Of a stretch of DNA of 21,545 nucleotides, positions 7,052 through 14,338 are shown piece after piece. Source of the stretch: CAYZHV01 sp964478055 (GTDB taxonomy: Bacteria > Spirochaetota > Spirochaetia > DSM-27196 > Alkalispirochaetaceae); the NCBI GenBank assembly GCA_964478055.1, contig CAYZHV010000041.1, positions 1 to 21,545 of the forward strand. Reading direction: 5' to 3'. The translations under genes were made by a program, and so were the position numbers. Numbering within the stretch: the stretch's first letter is position 1; each line of letters opens with the position of its first letter. The notes under the pieces are model-generated. The model searched no databases and was not told the DNA's origin. It was given only the letters and a program-made list of their open reading frames with translations.

Positions 7052-9463
7052 ATGTCGAAATGTCGAGTCTGGTTTGTACTAAGCGTCTTTCTTCTGCTAG
7101 GCGCTGCGAGCGCCTACGGTCAGTTCGGCTCGGTGGCCGTAACCGACGGCTACGACGCGGGAGTGGTCAATCCGGCGGCTCTTGGTGTAGGAAACGCCGC
7201 TGGTCTTGCCGGCGAACTCGGCTACACGGACAACACCTTTGGCGACGACAGCGACTTTGGCGACGCCTTCGCCGTTTTTCTGAGCGGTAAACGCCTCGGC
7301 TACGCCTACCAGCAGACATCCCTTACGGAGCTTCACACTCTTGCGGGGGCGATCAATCCGGTGAGAAACTTCTACACCGGCGTCTCCTACGGATGGGGTC
7401 CCGGGGATTTTGATGAAGGAGACTTCCGCCTCGGAGCACTCCTACGTCCCGCGAACGGTATCTCCACCGGCGCCACGGTGACTTTTCTCGACTCGAATAC
7501 GACCGCCGCTACCCTGGGCCTCGGGATTCGGCCACTCTTCGCCCTTCCTGCGGAGAGCCATCGGCTCACACTCTTCGGCGACCTTCCCTACGACGGAGAC
7601 AGCTGGCTCGATCCGCGGATCGGCGTTTCGGTCACGCCGGTGGATGGCTTCGACTTCGCCATAGGCTACGACATCGAGACGGAGCGGTTCCGGGGCTCAG
7701 TCGCCTTTTCTCTCCCCACCGCCCGGGTGGGTAACCGTACCCGCTTCGACCCTAACAACGAGTTGGAGAGCGGTGCCGGATTTATCCATTTCACGCCGAA
7801 ACGGTTCCGCTCCCTGGCGGTTCCCCTGGAAGACACCTTTATCGACTACGCTCCCGGGCCGATGGTGGTCGAACGCCGGAGCCTCCCGACCGGTTGGCCC
7901 TTTACGGAGCTGGACCAGTCGATCTCCGCCCTGGAGCTCGTTACGGAGATCCGAAACCTCGCTGATGACGACAGCGTCGAGGGTATTCTCTTTCGGAACC
8001 ACAGGTTTGTCGCCTCCGCGGCGAACATCATGGAAATCCGAGAAGCTCTGGATGAGTTTCGAGCCGCCGGCAAGAAGGTGGTTTATTACTACGAGGGAGT
8101 GGAAAATATGAACTACGCCCTGGCCGCGGCCACGGCGGATCGCATTTATCTCCATCCGGGAGGATTTGTCTACCTCACTGGTGATTCGATCACTCGCCCC
8201 TACCTCCGGGACCTCCTGGAGAAGGTGGGTATCGAGGTGCAGAACTTCAAGAGCTCCCGGTACAAGAACGCCGGAAACATCTTCTCCGAGAGCGAAATGC
8301 AGCCCCCGGAGGAGGAGGCGTTGAGCTATCTCCTGGAAGGGCTCCATCAGGAGAGGGTGGCGATGATCGACTCTGGCCGAGGGGAAAAACTCACCCGGAG
8401 CCCGGAGGAGACCATCAACGGTGGCCCCTACCTCATCGCCGAGAGAGCCCTCGAGGTGGGTTTGGTGGATGGTCTTTTGTATGAAGATGAGCTACCTGAG
8501 GCGTTGGAAGAGCTTGTTCGACGCCCGCGAGTCCGGGACCGGAGCGCAAGAGAAGAGATACGCTACGCCTGGGCGGATAGCGGAGGCGCTAAGGTCGGCC
8601 TCATTTACGTTACCGGCCCCATTACTACCGGCTCCGGGTCCGTTGGTCAGGTCGCCGGTTCCGATCGGATAGCCCGGGCCCTCCGGGCCGCCAGGCAGGA
8701 TCCGACGGTGGAGGCAATCCTGCTCAGAGTAGCGTCCAACGGTGGCTCCGCCCTTGCCTCGGAGACAATCGCCCGGGAGGTGCAGCTGGCGACTAGCGGA
8801 GATGATCCGAAACCTGTGGTTGTCTCCATGGGAGGCACCGCTGCATCCGGTGGGTACTACGTAGCGACCTACGCGGACGAGATTATCGCCCAGCCCAATA
8901 CGGTAACAGGATCCATCGGTGTGGTGGCCCTGATGCCGAATATCGCCGGTCTCTCCGAGAAGCTCGGAATCAACTGGGAAACGTTGCGTCGAGGAGAGAA
9001 CGCCGATCTCGGCGCGCCGTACCGCCGCCTCGATCCGGAGCAGCAGGAACTCTTTCAGGAGAGTGTGGACGCGAGCTACGAGCGCTTCATAAAAGCTGTC
9101 TCCGAGGGACGAGAAATGAGCCCCGAGGCGGTGGAAGAAGTTGCCCAGGGTAGAGTCTGGACCGGACGGCAAGCGGAGGAACGGGGCCTTGTCGATGGAC
9201 TCGGGGGTCTCTATACCGCCATCGCAGCCCTGGAAGAGCGCCTGGACCGCCGAGTCCGGCTACAGGAGTTCACCGGAGAGACGGGCGTCTTCGGAACTCC
9301 TCTCCCGGAGGTCGCAAGAGCGGCCATCCGACCGGACCCGACAGACGAGTTGCCCGCGGAGGTTAAGGCACTCCTCGACTCCGCCTCCGTTCTCGACGCC
9401 TTCGGAAAAGAGGCTATTCTCTTTCTCGCGCCCTATCCGGTTGGCCCAGAGCCCCGGCCCTGA
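7052..9463 (+). CDS. sppA: SppA-type signal peptide peptidase with extra N-terminal beta-barrel-like domain
   Basis: This is an 803-residue protein with a strong AAGGAGG ribosome site 6 bases before the ATG. Residues 1 to about 23 form a signal peptide (hydrophobic VLSVFLLLG, then ASAYG). Residues about 24-245 are rich in short alternating amphipathic strands ending in aromatics and carry a NPAALG motif (N40-P41) like that of PorV-type and related outer-membrane proteins. From about 265 onward the protein is a double-repeat SppA (67K type). The general-base lysine is K405 in SRYKNAG, and the nucleophile is S599 in AASGGYY, followed by TGSIGV. Classical SppA is a membrane protease of about 600 residues that degrades cleaved signal peptides. 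Here the usual N-terminal membrane anchor is replaced by an exported barrel-like domain, so the location may differ. The next gene follows after 21 bp, probably co-transcribed. Confidence 0.88.
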   Translation: MSKCRVWFVLSVFLLLGAASAYGQFGSVAVTDGYDAGVVNPAALGVGNAAGLAGELGYTDNTFGDDSDFGDAFAVFLSGKRLGYAYQQTSLTELHTLAGAINPVRNFYTGVSYGWGPGDFDEGDFRLGALLRPANGISTGATVTFLDSNTTAATLGLGIRPLFALPAESHRLTLFGDLPYDGDSWLDPRIGVSVTPVDGFDFAIGYDIETERFRGSVAFSLPTARVGNRTRFDPNNELESGAGFIHFTPKRFRSLAVPLEDTFIDYAPGPMVVERRSLPTGWPFTELDQSISALELVTEIRNLADDDSVEGILFRNHRFVASAANIMEIREALDEFRAAGKKVVYYYEGVENMNYALAAATADRIYLHPGGFVYLTGDSITRPYLRDLLEKVGIEVQNFKSSRYKNAGNIFSESEMQPPEEEALSYLLEGLHQERVAMIDSGRGEKLTRSPEETINGGPYLIAERALEVGLVDGLLYEDELPEALEELVRRPRVRDRSAREEIRYAWADSGGAKVGLIYVTGPITTGSGSVGQVAGSDRIARALRAARQDPTVEAILLRVASNGGSALASETIAREVQLATSGDDPKPVVVSMGGTAASGGYYVATYADEIIAQPNTVTGSIGVVALMPNIAGLSEKLGINWETLRRGENADLGAPYRRLDPEQQELFQESVDASYERFIKAVSEGREMSPEAVEEVAQGRVWTGRQAEERGLVDGLGGLYTAIAALEERLDRRVRLQEFTGETGVFGTPLPEVARAAIRPDPTDELPAEVKALLDSASVLDAFGKEAILFLAPYPVGPEPRP

Positions 9464-9484
9464 GCGGTTGAGGGTGGTCCGAAG

Positions 9485-10168
9485 ATGAAAACAACAATCG
9501 AAGCAGTATTGGCAGGAAAGGCGCAACCCTTCGGTCCCAACGGGGAGCCGAGCGCAGTACGTAAGCACCCGGTCTCCGGGGTCGTGGAGATCGGCCCTGA
9601 GGGCTTGGGCGGTGATGAGCAGGCGTACCACGGCCACGGAGGTGTGGAGAAAGCGGTGCTCCACTACGCCTCGGAACACTACGATCGGTGGCGTCGCCGC
9701 TTCTACTCCTTCTCTCTGGAGCCCGGCGGTTTCGGGGAAAATCTCGCTACCCGGGGAATAACGGAAAGAGATGTCTGCCTCGGCGATCGGTATCGCATCG
9801 GAGAGGAGCTCCTTCTGGAGCTTACTCAGCCCCGGCAGCCGTGCTGGAAGCTCGGTCATAACGCCGGGATTCGAGAGATTCAGCGAGTTCCTCAGGAGGA
9901 GGCCGCGACCGGCTGGTACTATCGCGTTGTCTCCCCCGGGAGAGTGCAGGGGGGAATGGAACTGGAGCTTGTTTCGCGGCCGTATCCGAAGTGGGATCTA
10001 TCACGGTTTCTCACAGGATTCTACGGAACTCCCGAAGATGAGGCCTTTCTCCGTTCGGCTCTCGAGGTGGAAACCCTGGGGGCGGAAATGAGGAGTGCGA
10101 TCGAGAAGCGGCTTCGTACGGGAGCCGTGGAAGATTGGCAGGGGCGCCTCTACGGTCCTCTGCGCTGA
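9485..10168 (+). CDS. MOSC domain protein, YiiM-like
   Basis: This is a 227-residue protein, close to E. coli YiiM in length. It has the MOSC (MOCO sulfurase C-terminal) landmarks: an early KHPVSG segment, GLGGDEQAYHGHGG, FGENL, LGDRYRIG and the conserved cysteine in QPRQPCWKL. A C-terminal helical segment of about 60 residues follows, as in YiiM. Family knowledge: YiiM-type proteins take part in molybdenum-dependent reduction and detoxification of N-hydroxylated base analogues; the substrate here is unknown. It starts 21 bp after the sppA stop, with GAGGGTGG upstream. It converges on the iron-sulfur flavoprotein gene, only 11 bp from stop to stop, and no clear terminator is seen in that gap. 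A functional tie to SppA is not evident. Confidence 0.86.
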   Translation: MKTTIEAVLAGKAQPFGPNGEPSAVRKHPVSGVVEIGPEGLGGDEQAYHGHGGVEKAVLHYASEHYDRWRRRFYSFSLEPGGFGENLATRGITERDVCLGDRYRIGEELLLELTQPRQPCWKLGHNAGIREIQRVPQEEAATGWYYRVVSPGRVQGGMELELVSRPYPKWDLSRFLTGFYGTPEDEAFLRSALEVETLGAEMRSAIEKRLRTGAVEDWQGRLYGPLR

Positions 10169-10179
10169 AGCCCCGGGTG

Positions 10180-10761
10180 CTAGGCCCCGGCGGCGAGAAG
10201 CTTCTGTCCCGCCTGCCGGGCGGAGTCCAGCGTGGCAGGCTCGCTCTCGACGCTTGCGGCCTCGAAAAAGCCGAGGGCCTTTACCGAGGCGACCACATCC
10301 AGCCCGATATCCGCGGCAAAGGAGGCGAGGAGGTCGCTGGTGTTTCCCATCATCTCCTCCTCGGATTGCTCGCAAACCGCGACGGTGACGCACCGTTTGC
10401 CGCCTCCACCGTACTTTCCGATCCACTCGTGCCGGTTTCTCGGATACTGAATGAGGCTGTAGGAACGGTCAATGAACCGCTTCATATCGGAGGTGACCGA
10501 GTACCAGTAGGTAGGTGAAGCGAGGACCACAGCGTCGGCGCCGTCAATCGCCTCGATTACCGCCTGGTAACCATCGTTGATCACGCAGTCGAAGGAGTTA
10601 GTACACCCCTCGCAGCCGGTGCAGGCGTCGATTTCATAGTCCCCGAGAAAGATTGTCTCCGTATCCGCTCCGGCCGCCTCCAAAGGCGCCAACACGCTCT
10701 TAACCAGAGCGGAACTGTTGCCCCTTTTTCGGCGACTGCCGACGATGCCTACTACTTTCAT
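10180..10761 (-). CDS. Iron-sulfur flavoprotein (NADPH-dependent FMN reductase fold)
   Basis: This is a 193-residue flavodoxin-like protein. The N-terminal phosphate loop reads GSRRKRGNSS (residues 8-17), and ASPTYWYSVTSDMKRFIDR is the second FMN-binding segment. C47, C50, C53 and C59 give the compact CX2CX2CX5C motif known from Isf-type iron-sulfur flavoproteins, which bind a 4Fe-4S cluster and FMN and move electrons from ferredoxin-like donors to small acceptors. The gene lies 14 bp after the proW stop with GAGG before its ATG, so it is probably the last gene of the betaine transporter operon. There is no obvious biochemical link to osmoprotection; a redox or stress role is inference. If the cluster is absent, it would be a plain NAD(P)H:quinone or FMN reductase. 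Confidence 0.85.
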   Translation of the reverse strand: MKVVGIVGSRRKRGNSSALVKSVLAPLEAAGADTETIFLGDYEIDACTGCEGCTNSFDCVINDGYQAVIEAIDGADAVVLASPTYWYSVTSDMKRFIDRSYSLIQYPRNRHEWIGKYGGGGKRCVTVAVCEQSEEEMMGNTSDLLASFAADIGLDVVASVKALGFFEAASVESEPATLDSARQAGQKLLAAGA

Positions 10762-10775
10762 GCTCTCATCCTCGC

Positions 10776-11700
10776 TTAGCCCGCCACCGCCGGCTTGGAC
10801 TCAGCCTCCTCCACGGGCTCGGTGGACTGCTCCTTGGATGCCAGGGGCGACTGTGGGCGTGTTCGGGCAAAGGCGTTGGTGATGCGGTCGATGACTATGG
10901 CGAGAAAGACGATCGCCAGCCCCGCTTCGAAGCCCTTTCCGATGTCTACCCGGTTAATCGAGAGAAGCACCTCCATTCCGAGGCCGCGGTTTCCGATCAT
11001 AGATCCGATTACCACCATTGCCAGCGCCATCATCGTCGTCTGGTTGATCCCCACCATAATCGACGGTCGCGCCAGCGGGAGCTGCACGTCCAAGAGCAGG
11101 TTCCNNNNNNNNNNTCGCCCCAAAGGCCTTGGCAGCTTCTATCGTCTCCCCGGGAACCTCCCGGATCCCCACGTCGGTGAGACGAATCACCGGGGGGATA
11201 GCGTAAATGAGGGTTGCAAAAGTGGCCGGTACACGACCGAGGCCAAAAAGCATCAACGCTGGAATGAGGTAAACAAATGAGGGCATGGTCTGCATGGCGT
11301 CGAGAATCGGCGTGATGATTCTCTTAAACGGCGTATACCACGCCATGAGGATGCCCATAGGTATGCCGAGGACCACGGATATGGCTACCGAGACTATCAC
11401 CACCGAGAGGGTTGTCATCGCCTCGTCCCAGTATCCGAAGGCGCCCACGGCGAGCAGCATAAGCATCATCGCGAGCCCGGCGCTCCATTTACCGAGAAGC
11501 CTCCAGGCTGCAAAGCCCGCCGCCAGAATGAGCACGAACCAGGGCAGAAAAATGAGCACCTGTTCCACCCCGACCAGCACCTGCAGTCCCACCGCGCCAA
11601 TCCAGTCGAAAACGCCGCCAAGGTTGTCCAGGACCCAGTCCATTGCGCTGTCCACCCAGGAGGCGAGAGGTATACGGAGCCATTCTGGAAAACTAAGCAT
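10776..11700 (-). CDS. proW: Glycine betaine/proline ABC transporter permease ProW, interrupted by an assembly gap
   Basis: Two pieces in different frames flank the N run. The N-terminal piece (11700 to 11115, about 195 residues) carries several membrane helices and the ProW signature MQTMPSFVYLIP followed by GLGRVPA, ending at EAAKAFGA. The C-terminal piece (11104 to 10776, about 108 residues) resumes with DVQLPLARPSIM and GINQTTMMALAMVV, the permease coupling region. Total length is about 305 residues, normal for OpuAB/ProW. The two halves fit end to end, so the frame break is most simply an artefact of the gap, not a real mutation. ProW forms the membrane channel of the osmoprotectant importer. 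Its ATG overlaps the proV stop by 8 bases, and the GAGGAGGAGG ribosome site lies in the proV acidic tail. The C-terminal tail is charged and Pro/Glu-rich. Confidence 0.9.
11105..11114. other. Assembly gap (10 Ns) inside proW
   Basis: Ten unresolved bases fall between codons for KAFGA and LLLDVQLP of the permease. With exactly 10 bases, the two halves of proW are out of frame, so the real missing length is probably different. Confidence 0.99.
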
Positions 11701-12973
11701 CTTGTTCCTCCTCCTCGTCCGGGTTGTGCAGTGCCTCGAGAATCTTCCGGGGGCGCACCACGCCGAGGAGCTTTCCCTCTTCGTCCGTTACCGGCAGAGG
11801 ATAGCTTTCCGCACTCACCAAACCGAAAAGGTCCTCGATAAGCACGTCCTGAGAAACCGGCTCGGGGCGCACAAGATCCTCGGCGTTTATCGCCTTCTCT
11901 TTCTTCTTGATGAGACCGTCTACCAGGTCCCGGGTGCAAATGCCTAAATAGTGGTGCTTCTTGTCCACCATGAAGGCCCACTCCCGCTTGGTGTGCTCCA
12001 GCTCGGTCTGAGCCGCTCGTGGCCCCTGCCACCGGTAGAGGAGCACCTCAGGATCGTCCATGACGGTCGCAGCACTGAAGACCCGTGCCGCCGAGGCGTC
12101 CTTGGTAAATGCTCTTACATAGTCATCATGGGGTTTGCTCAGGATCTCCTCAGGCTCGGCAACTTGGACGATCTCGCCGTCCCGCATGATCGCGATGCGA
12201 TCTCCCAGCTTGAGCGCCTCATGCAGGTCGTGGGTGACGAAGATAATCGTCTTGCCGAGTTGATCCTGCAGATCGATGAACTCATCCTGGAGCTGTCGCC
12301 GGATAAGCGGATCAAGACCGCTAAAGGGCTCGTCCATAAGTAAAATATCAGGATCCGTAGCCAGGGCACGAGCGAGCCCCACCCGCTGCTGCATTCCCCC
12401 GGAGAGGGAATCCGGGTAGTACTCCTCCCATCCGGTGAGGCCGACGGTCTCCAGAGCCACTCTCGCTCGCTCCTCCCGGATTGCGCGCTCATCACCCCGG
12501 AGCTTGAGACCGTAGGCGGCGTTCTGCAGTACCGTCTGATGCGGCAAGAGACCGTAGCTCTGAAAAACCATGCTAATGGCGTTTCTGCGGAAATGGAGCA
12601 GCGCTTTCGTATCCATACTCAGGAGATCCGTGCCGTCCACCCAGAGGGACCCCGCACTCGGCTCGATAAGACGAATGAGGGTTCGGATCAGCGTGGATTT
12701 ACCACTCCCGGAAAGTCCCATGAGAACAAAGAGCTCTCCAGGGTGAACCTCGAAGCTCACGTCCTTCAGGCCAACGACGTTGCCGGTGCGGGCCTGAAGC
12801 TCCGACTTAGGCAGATGCCGAAGATCCGAATTGAGGACCCGTTCCGGATTTCGTCCGAAGACTTTCCAGAGATTGCGTACCGATACAGCAAGATCGCCGC
12901 CGGCCTCGGAGGAGGCAGCGGCGGCGATCGCACCGTTTGGATCGTTTGTCAGTTGCACTGATGCTTCAGACAC
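11693..12973 (-). CDS. proV: Glycine betaine/proline ABC transporter ATPase ProV with CBS domains
   Basis: This is a 426-residue ATP-binding subunit of the ProV/OpuAA class. Walker A is GLSGSGKST (K92), followed by the Q-loop VFQSYGLLPH, signature LSGGMQQR, Walker B LLMDEPFSGLD and the switch histidine in VTHD. Two CBS-type segments follow from about residue 280 to 415 and end in a Glu/Asp-rich tail. In OpuA, CBS domains sense ionic strength and gate transport, so osmotic control at protein level is likely. The N-terminus is about 30 residues longer than in E. coli ProV and Ala-rich. The start codon is GTG at 12971-12973, preceded by a GGGGG ribosome site, 10 bp after the proX stop. The operon order is proX-proV-proW, unlike the E. 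coli proVWX order. Confidence 0.94.
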   Translation of the reverse strand: MSEASVQLTNDPNGAIAAAASSEAGGDLAVSVRNLWKVFGRNPERVLNSDLRHLPKSELQARTGNVVGLKDVSFEVHPGELFVLMGLSGSGKSTLIRTLIRLIEPSAGSLWVDGTDLLSMDTKALLHFRRNAISMVFQSYGLLPHQTVLQNAAYGLKLRGDERAIREERARVALETVGLTGWEEYYPDSLSGGMQQRVGLARALATDPDILLMDEPFSGLDPLIRRQLQDEFIDLQDQLGKTIIFVTHDLHEALKLGDRIAIMRDGEIVQVAEPEEILSKPHDDYVRAFTKDASAARVFSAATVMDDPEVLLYRWQGPRAAQTELEHTKREWAFMVDKKHHYLGICTRDLVDGLIKKKEKAINAEDLVRPEPVSQDVLIEDLFGLVSAESYPLPVTDEEGKLLGVVRPRKILEALHNPDEEEEQDA

Positions 12974-12983
12974 TCTTTTCCCC

Positions 12984-13964
12984 CTACTGCAGGGCGGCCC
13001 TCACGTTGTTTGCAACGTCCTCGGAGACCCACTCGGTCCAGACGTCTTCCCGGTTCTTGAGGAACCAGATAGCCGCCTCCTCAGCGCTCTCCACTTCGGT
13101 ATCCAAGACGTTGAGAAACTCGTTGTTCATTTCAACCGTGGTGCTGTAGTTGGAGAGAAACTCCCGGGCCTCCGGCATCGCTTCGGCACTCTCGGAGTTC
13201 ATGAGGATATCCACATCAGCCGCCGGAAATTCGGTCCCCTTTAGCCGCACCATGTCGAGCTGATACATGATAGCCGTGGGTTCCCAGTAGTAGCCAACCC
13301 AGGGTTCGCCGGCGTCGTAGGCGCCCTTCATTGAGGCCGCAAGGGAAGCGCCGGAGCCAGGGAGAAAGGCGGTGTAGGAGTCGTAGAGCCCATACTCTTC
13401 CATGAGCCCTTCACTAATAGCTGTTGCGGACCATCCCGGAGGACCAACGAGAATCCGTCCCATTCCGGGGTTCTCGGGATCAGGAAAGAGCTCTGCGTAC
13501 TGCGGAAGATCCTCAATTGACTCCAGATCAGGAGCGGTCGCCTCTATCCCTCGCTCAGGATCGCCTTCGATCATGTATCGGGGCACCCACCATCCTTGGG
13601 GGCCGTCGGGTAGGTTCTTACCGAGATTGACAATCGTTCCCGCGTCCAACTGCTCGTTGTATGCCTCGAGGTAGTTCGAGTGCCAGGATTCCATGTAGAC
13701 GTCGATGTCCCCGGAAGCAAGTCCGTTGAAAAGCGGAATCGTGTCTCCCGGAATGTACTCCGTCTCATACCCCCCGTAGCCGTTTTCCAGAATGAAGGCG
13801 GCAATCCGGTTGTGCACCAGAATGCTGTCCCAGGAAGCGTCGGCAAAGACCACAGTCTCTGTCTCTCCCGAGGCCTCCCCCTGCCCAGCAGCCATTGCCA
13901 CGCCGGAGAGGAGTACTAGTATCGCGGCAGCAAGGCCGATTCCCTTTGCAAATGTTGTTTTCAT
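12984..13964 (-). CDS. proX: Glycine betaine/proline-type substrate-binding protein ProX
   Basis: This is a 326-residue secreted binding protein of the OpuAC/ProX family. Residues 1 to about 25 are a signal peptide (LAAAILVLLSGVAMA, then AGQGE). There is no lipobox cysteine, so a soluble periplasmic form is expected. Aromatic residues that usually build the cation-pi cage for quaternary amines are seen in DASWDS, YMESWHSNY, QGWWVPRYM and GYYWEPT. It delivers glycine betaine, proline betaine or a similar osmoprotectant to ProVW; the exact ligand cannot be read from sequence. It is the first gene of the operon, with AAAGGAG 8 bases before the ATG and the promoter region in the 374-bp gap upstream. 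Confidence 0.93.
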   Translation of the reverse strand: MKTTFAKGIGLAAAILVLLSGVAMAAGQGEASGETETVVFADASWDSILVHNRIAAFILENGYGGYETEYIPGDTIPLFNGLASGDIDVYMESWHSNYLEAYNEQLDAGTIVNLGKNLPDGPQGWWVPRYMIEGDPERGIEATAPDLESIEDLPQYAELFPDPENPGMGRILVGPPGWSATAISEGLMEEYGLYDSYTAFLPGSGASLAASMKGAYDAGEPWVGYYWEPTAIMYQLDMVRLKGTEFPAADVDILMNSESAEAMPEAREFLSNYSTTVEMNNEFLNVLDTEVESAEEAAIWFLKNREDVWTEWVSEDVANNVRAALQ

Positions 13965-13978
13965 CGCTGTTCTCCTTT

Positions 13979-13996
13979 CTATAGTATACGTTATAG
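13979..13996. promoter_or_regulatory. Imperfect palindrome before proX
   Basis: CTATAGTATACGTTATAG lies 15 bp upstream of the proX start. The outer CTATA/TATAG arms and inner GTATAC are self-complementary. It overlaps the probable -10 region and so could be an operator, or just AT-rich promoter sequence. Confidence 0.35.
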
Positions 13997-14016
13997 TAGG
14001 CTCTTGGTTCGGTCAA
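13990..14016 (-). promoter_or_regulatory. Candidate proX operon promoter
   Basis: Read on the minus strand, TTGACC (14016 to 14011) is followed after 15 bp by TATAAC (13995 to 13990). The spacer is short, so the true -10 may be a neighbouring AT hexamer such as TATACT. The position, about 25 bp before the start codon, is suitable. Confidence 0.45.
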
Positions 14017-14071
14017 CAGTTATTATCGTTCCAATAGGATTATCATGAGTCCTTTGCAGTGGTTTGGCCCA

Positions 14072-14096
14072 TAATTTAAGCCATTAGCTCAAATTA
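14072..14096. repeat. AT-rich inverted repeat upstream of proX
   Basis: TAATTTAAGC at 14072-14081 and GCTCAAATTA at 14087-14096 are inverse complements with one mismatch around a 5-bp centre (CATTA). It lies about 110-130 bp before the proX start, so it could be a regulator site or a small transcript hairpin. There is no T-tract to make it a terminator. Confidence 0.55.
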
Positions 14097-14130
14097 CTGC
14101 GACAACCTGGTCTTTCTCCCGGAACTGCGG

Positions 14131-14159
14131 GTAAAATTACTTCTGATCACAAAATTTAC
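14131..14159. repeat. Second AT-rich inverted repeat upstream of proX
   Basis: GTAAAATT (14131-14138) and AAATTTAC (14152-14159) are inverse complements at 7 of 8 positions around a 13-bp centre. The function is unknown; it may be a weak regulator site. Confidence 0.35.
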
Positions 14160-14196
14160 AGAGCTAAATAATACCTCAGAAGTGGGGCGCCTTAGA

Positions 14197-14229
14197 AGAA
14201 CATCAAAAGAACACCAAAAGAACATCATC
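14197..14229. repeat. Three tandem 11-bp direct repeats
   Basis: Consecutive units beginning at 14197, 14208 and 14219 read AGAACATCAAA, AGAACACCAAA and AGAACATCATC. The 11-bp period places each unit near the same face of the helix. They sit immediately downstream of the araD terminator in the araD direction and about 235 bp upstream of proX. Confidence 0.75.
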
Positions 14230-14259
14230 AAAAAACCCGCGACTCCGTGGCCGCGGGTT
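14230..14259 (-). terminator. Rho-independent terminator of araD
   Basis: On the minus strand an 8-bp stem (AACCCGCG paired with CGCGGGTT, 14234-14241 and 14252-14259) with a 10-base loop runs into a T-tract (complement of the As at 14230-14235). It lies about 80 bp beyond the araD stop. The plus-strand side has no T-tract, so it works leftward only. Confidence 0.85.
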
Positions 14260-14338
14260 ATGTATGCGATCGTTGCAGTGAAGGGGGCGTCCCAAAGTCG
14301 ACAGCCTGGGGTTGTAGCGCTTTTTGGGACCGGTGAGA

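Larger units (their letters stand above)
13965..14338. other. 374-bp intergenic region between araD and proX
   Basis: Both flanking genes are on the minus strand. From right to left the region holds an 8-bp inverted repeat with a long loop (14289-14330), the araD terminator (14230-14259), three 11-bp direct repeats (14197-14229), two AT-rich inverted repeats (14131-14159 and 14072-14096) and the proX promoter area. It is clearly richer in A+T than the genes around it. I see no convincing open reading frame or RNA gene in it. Confidence 0.8.
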
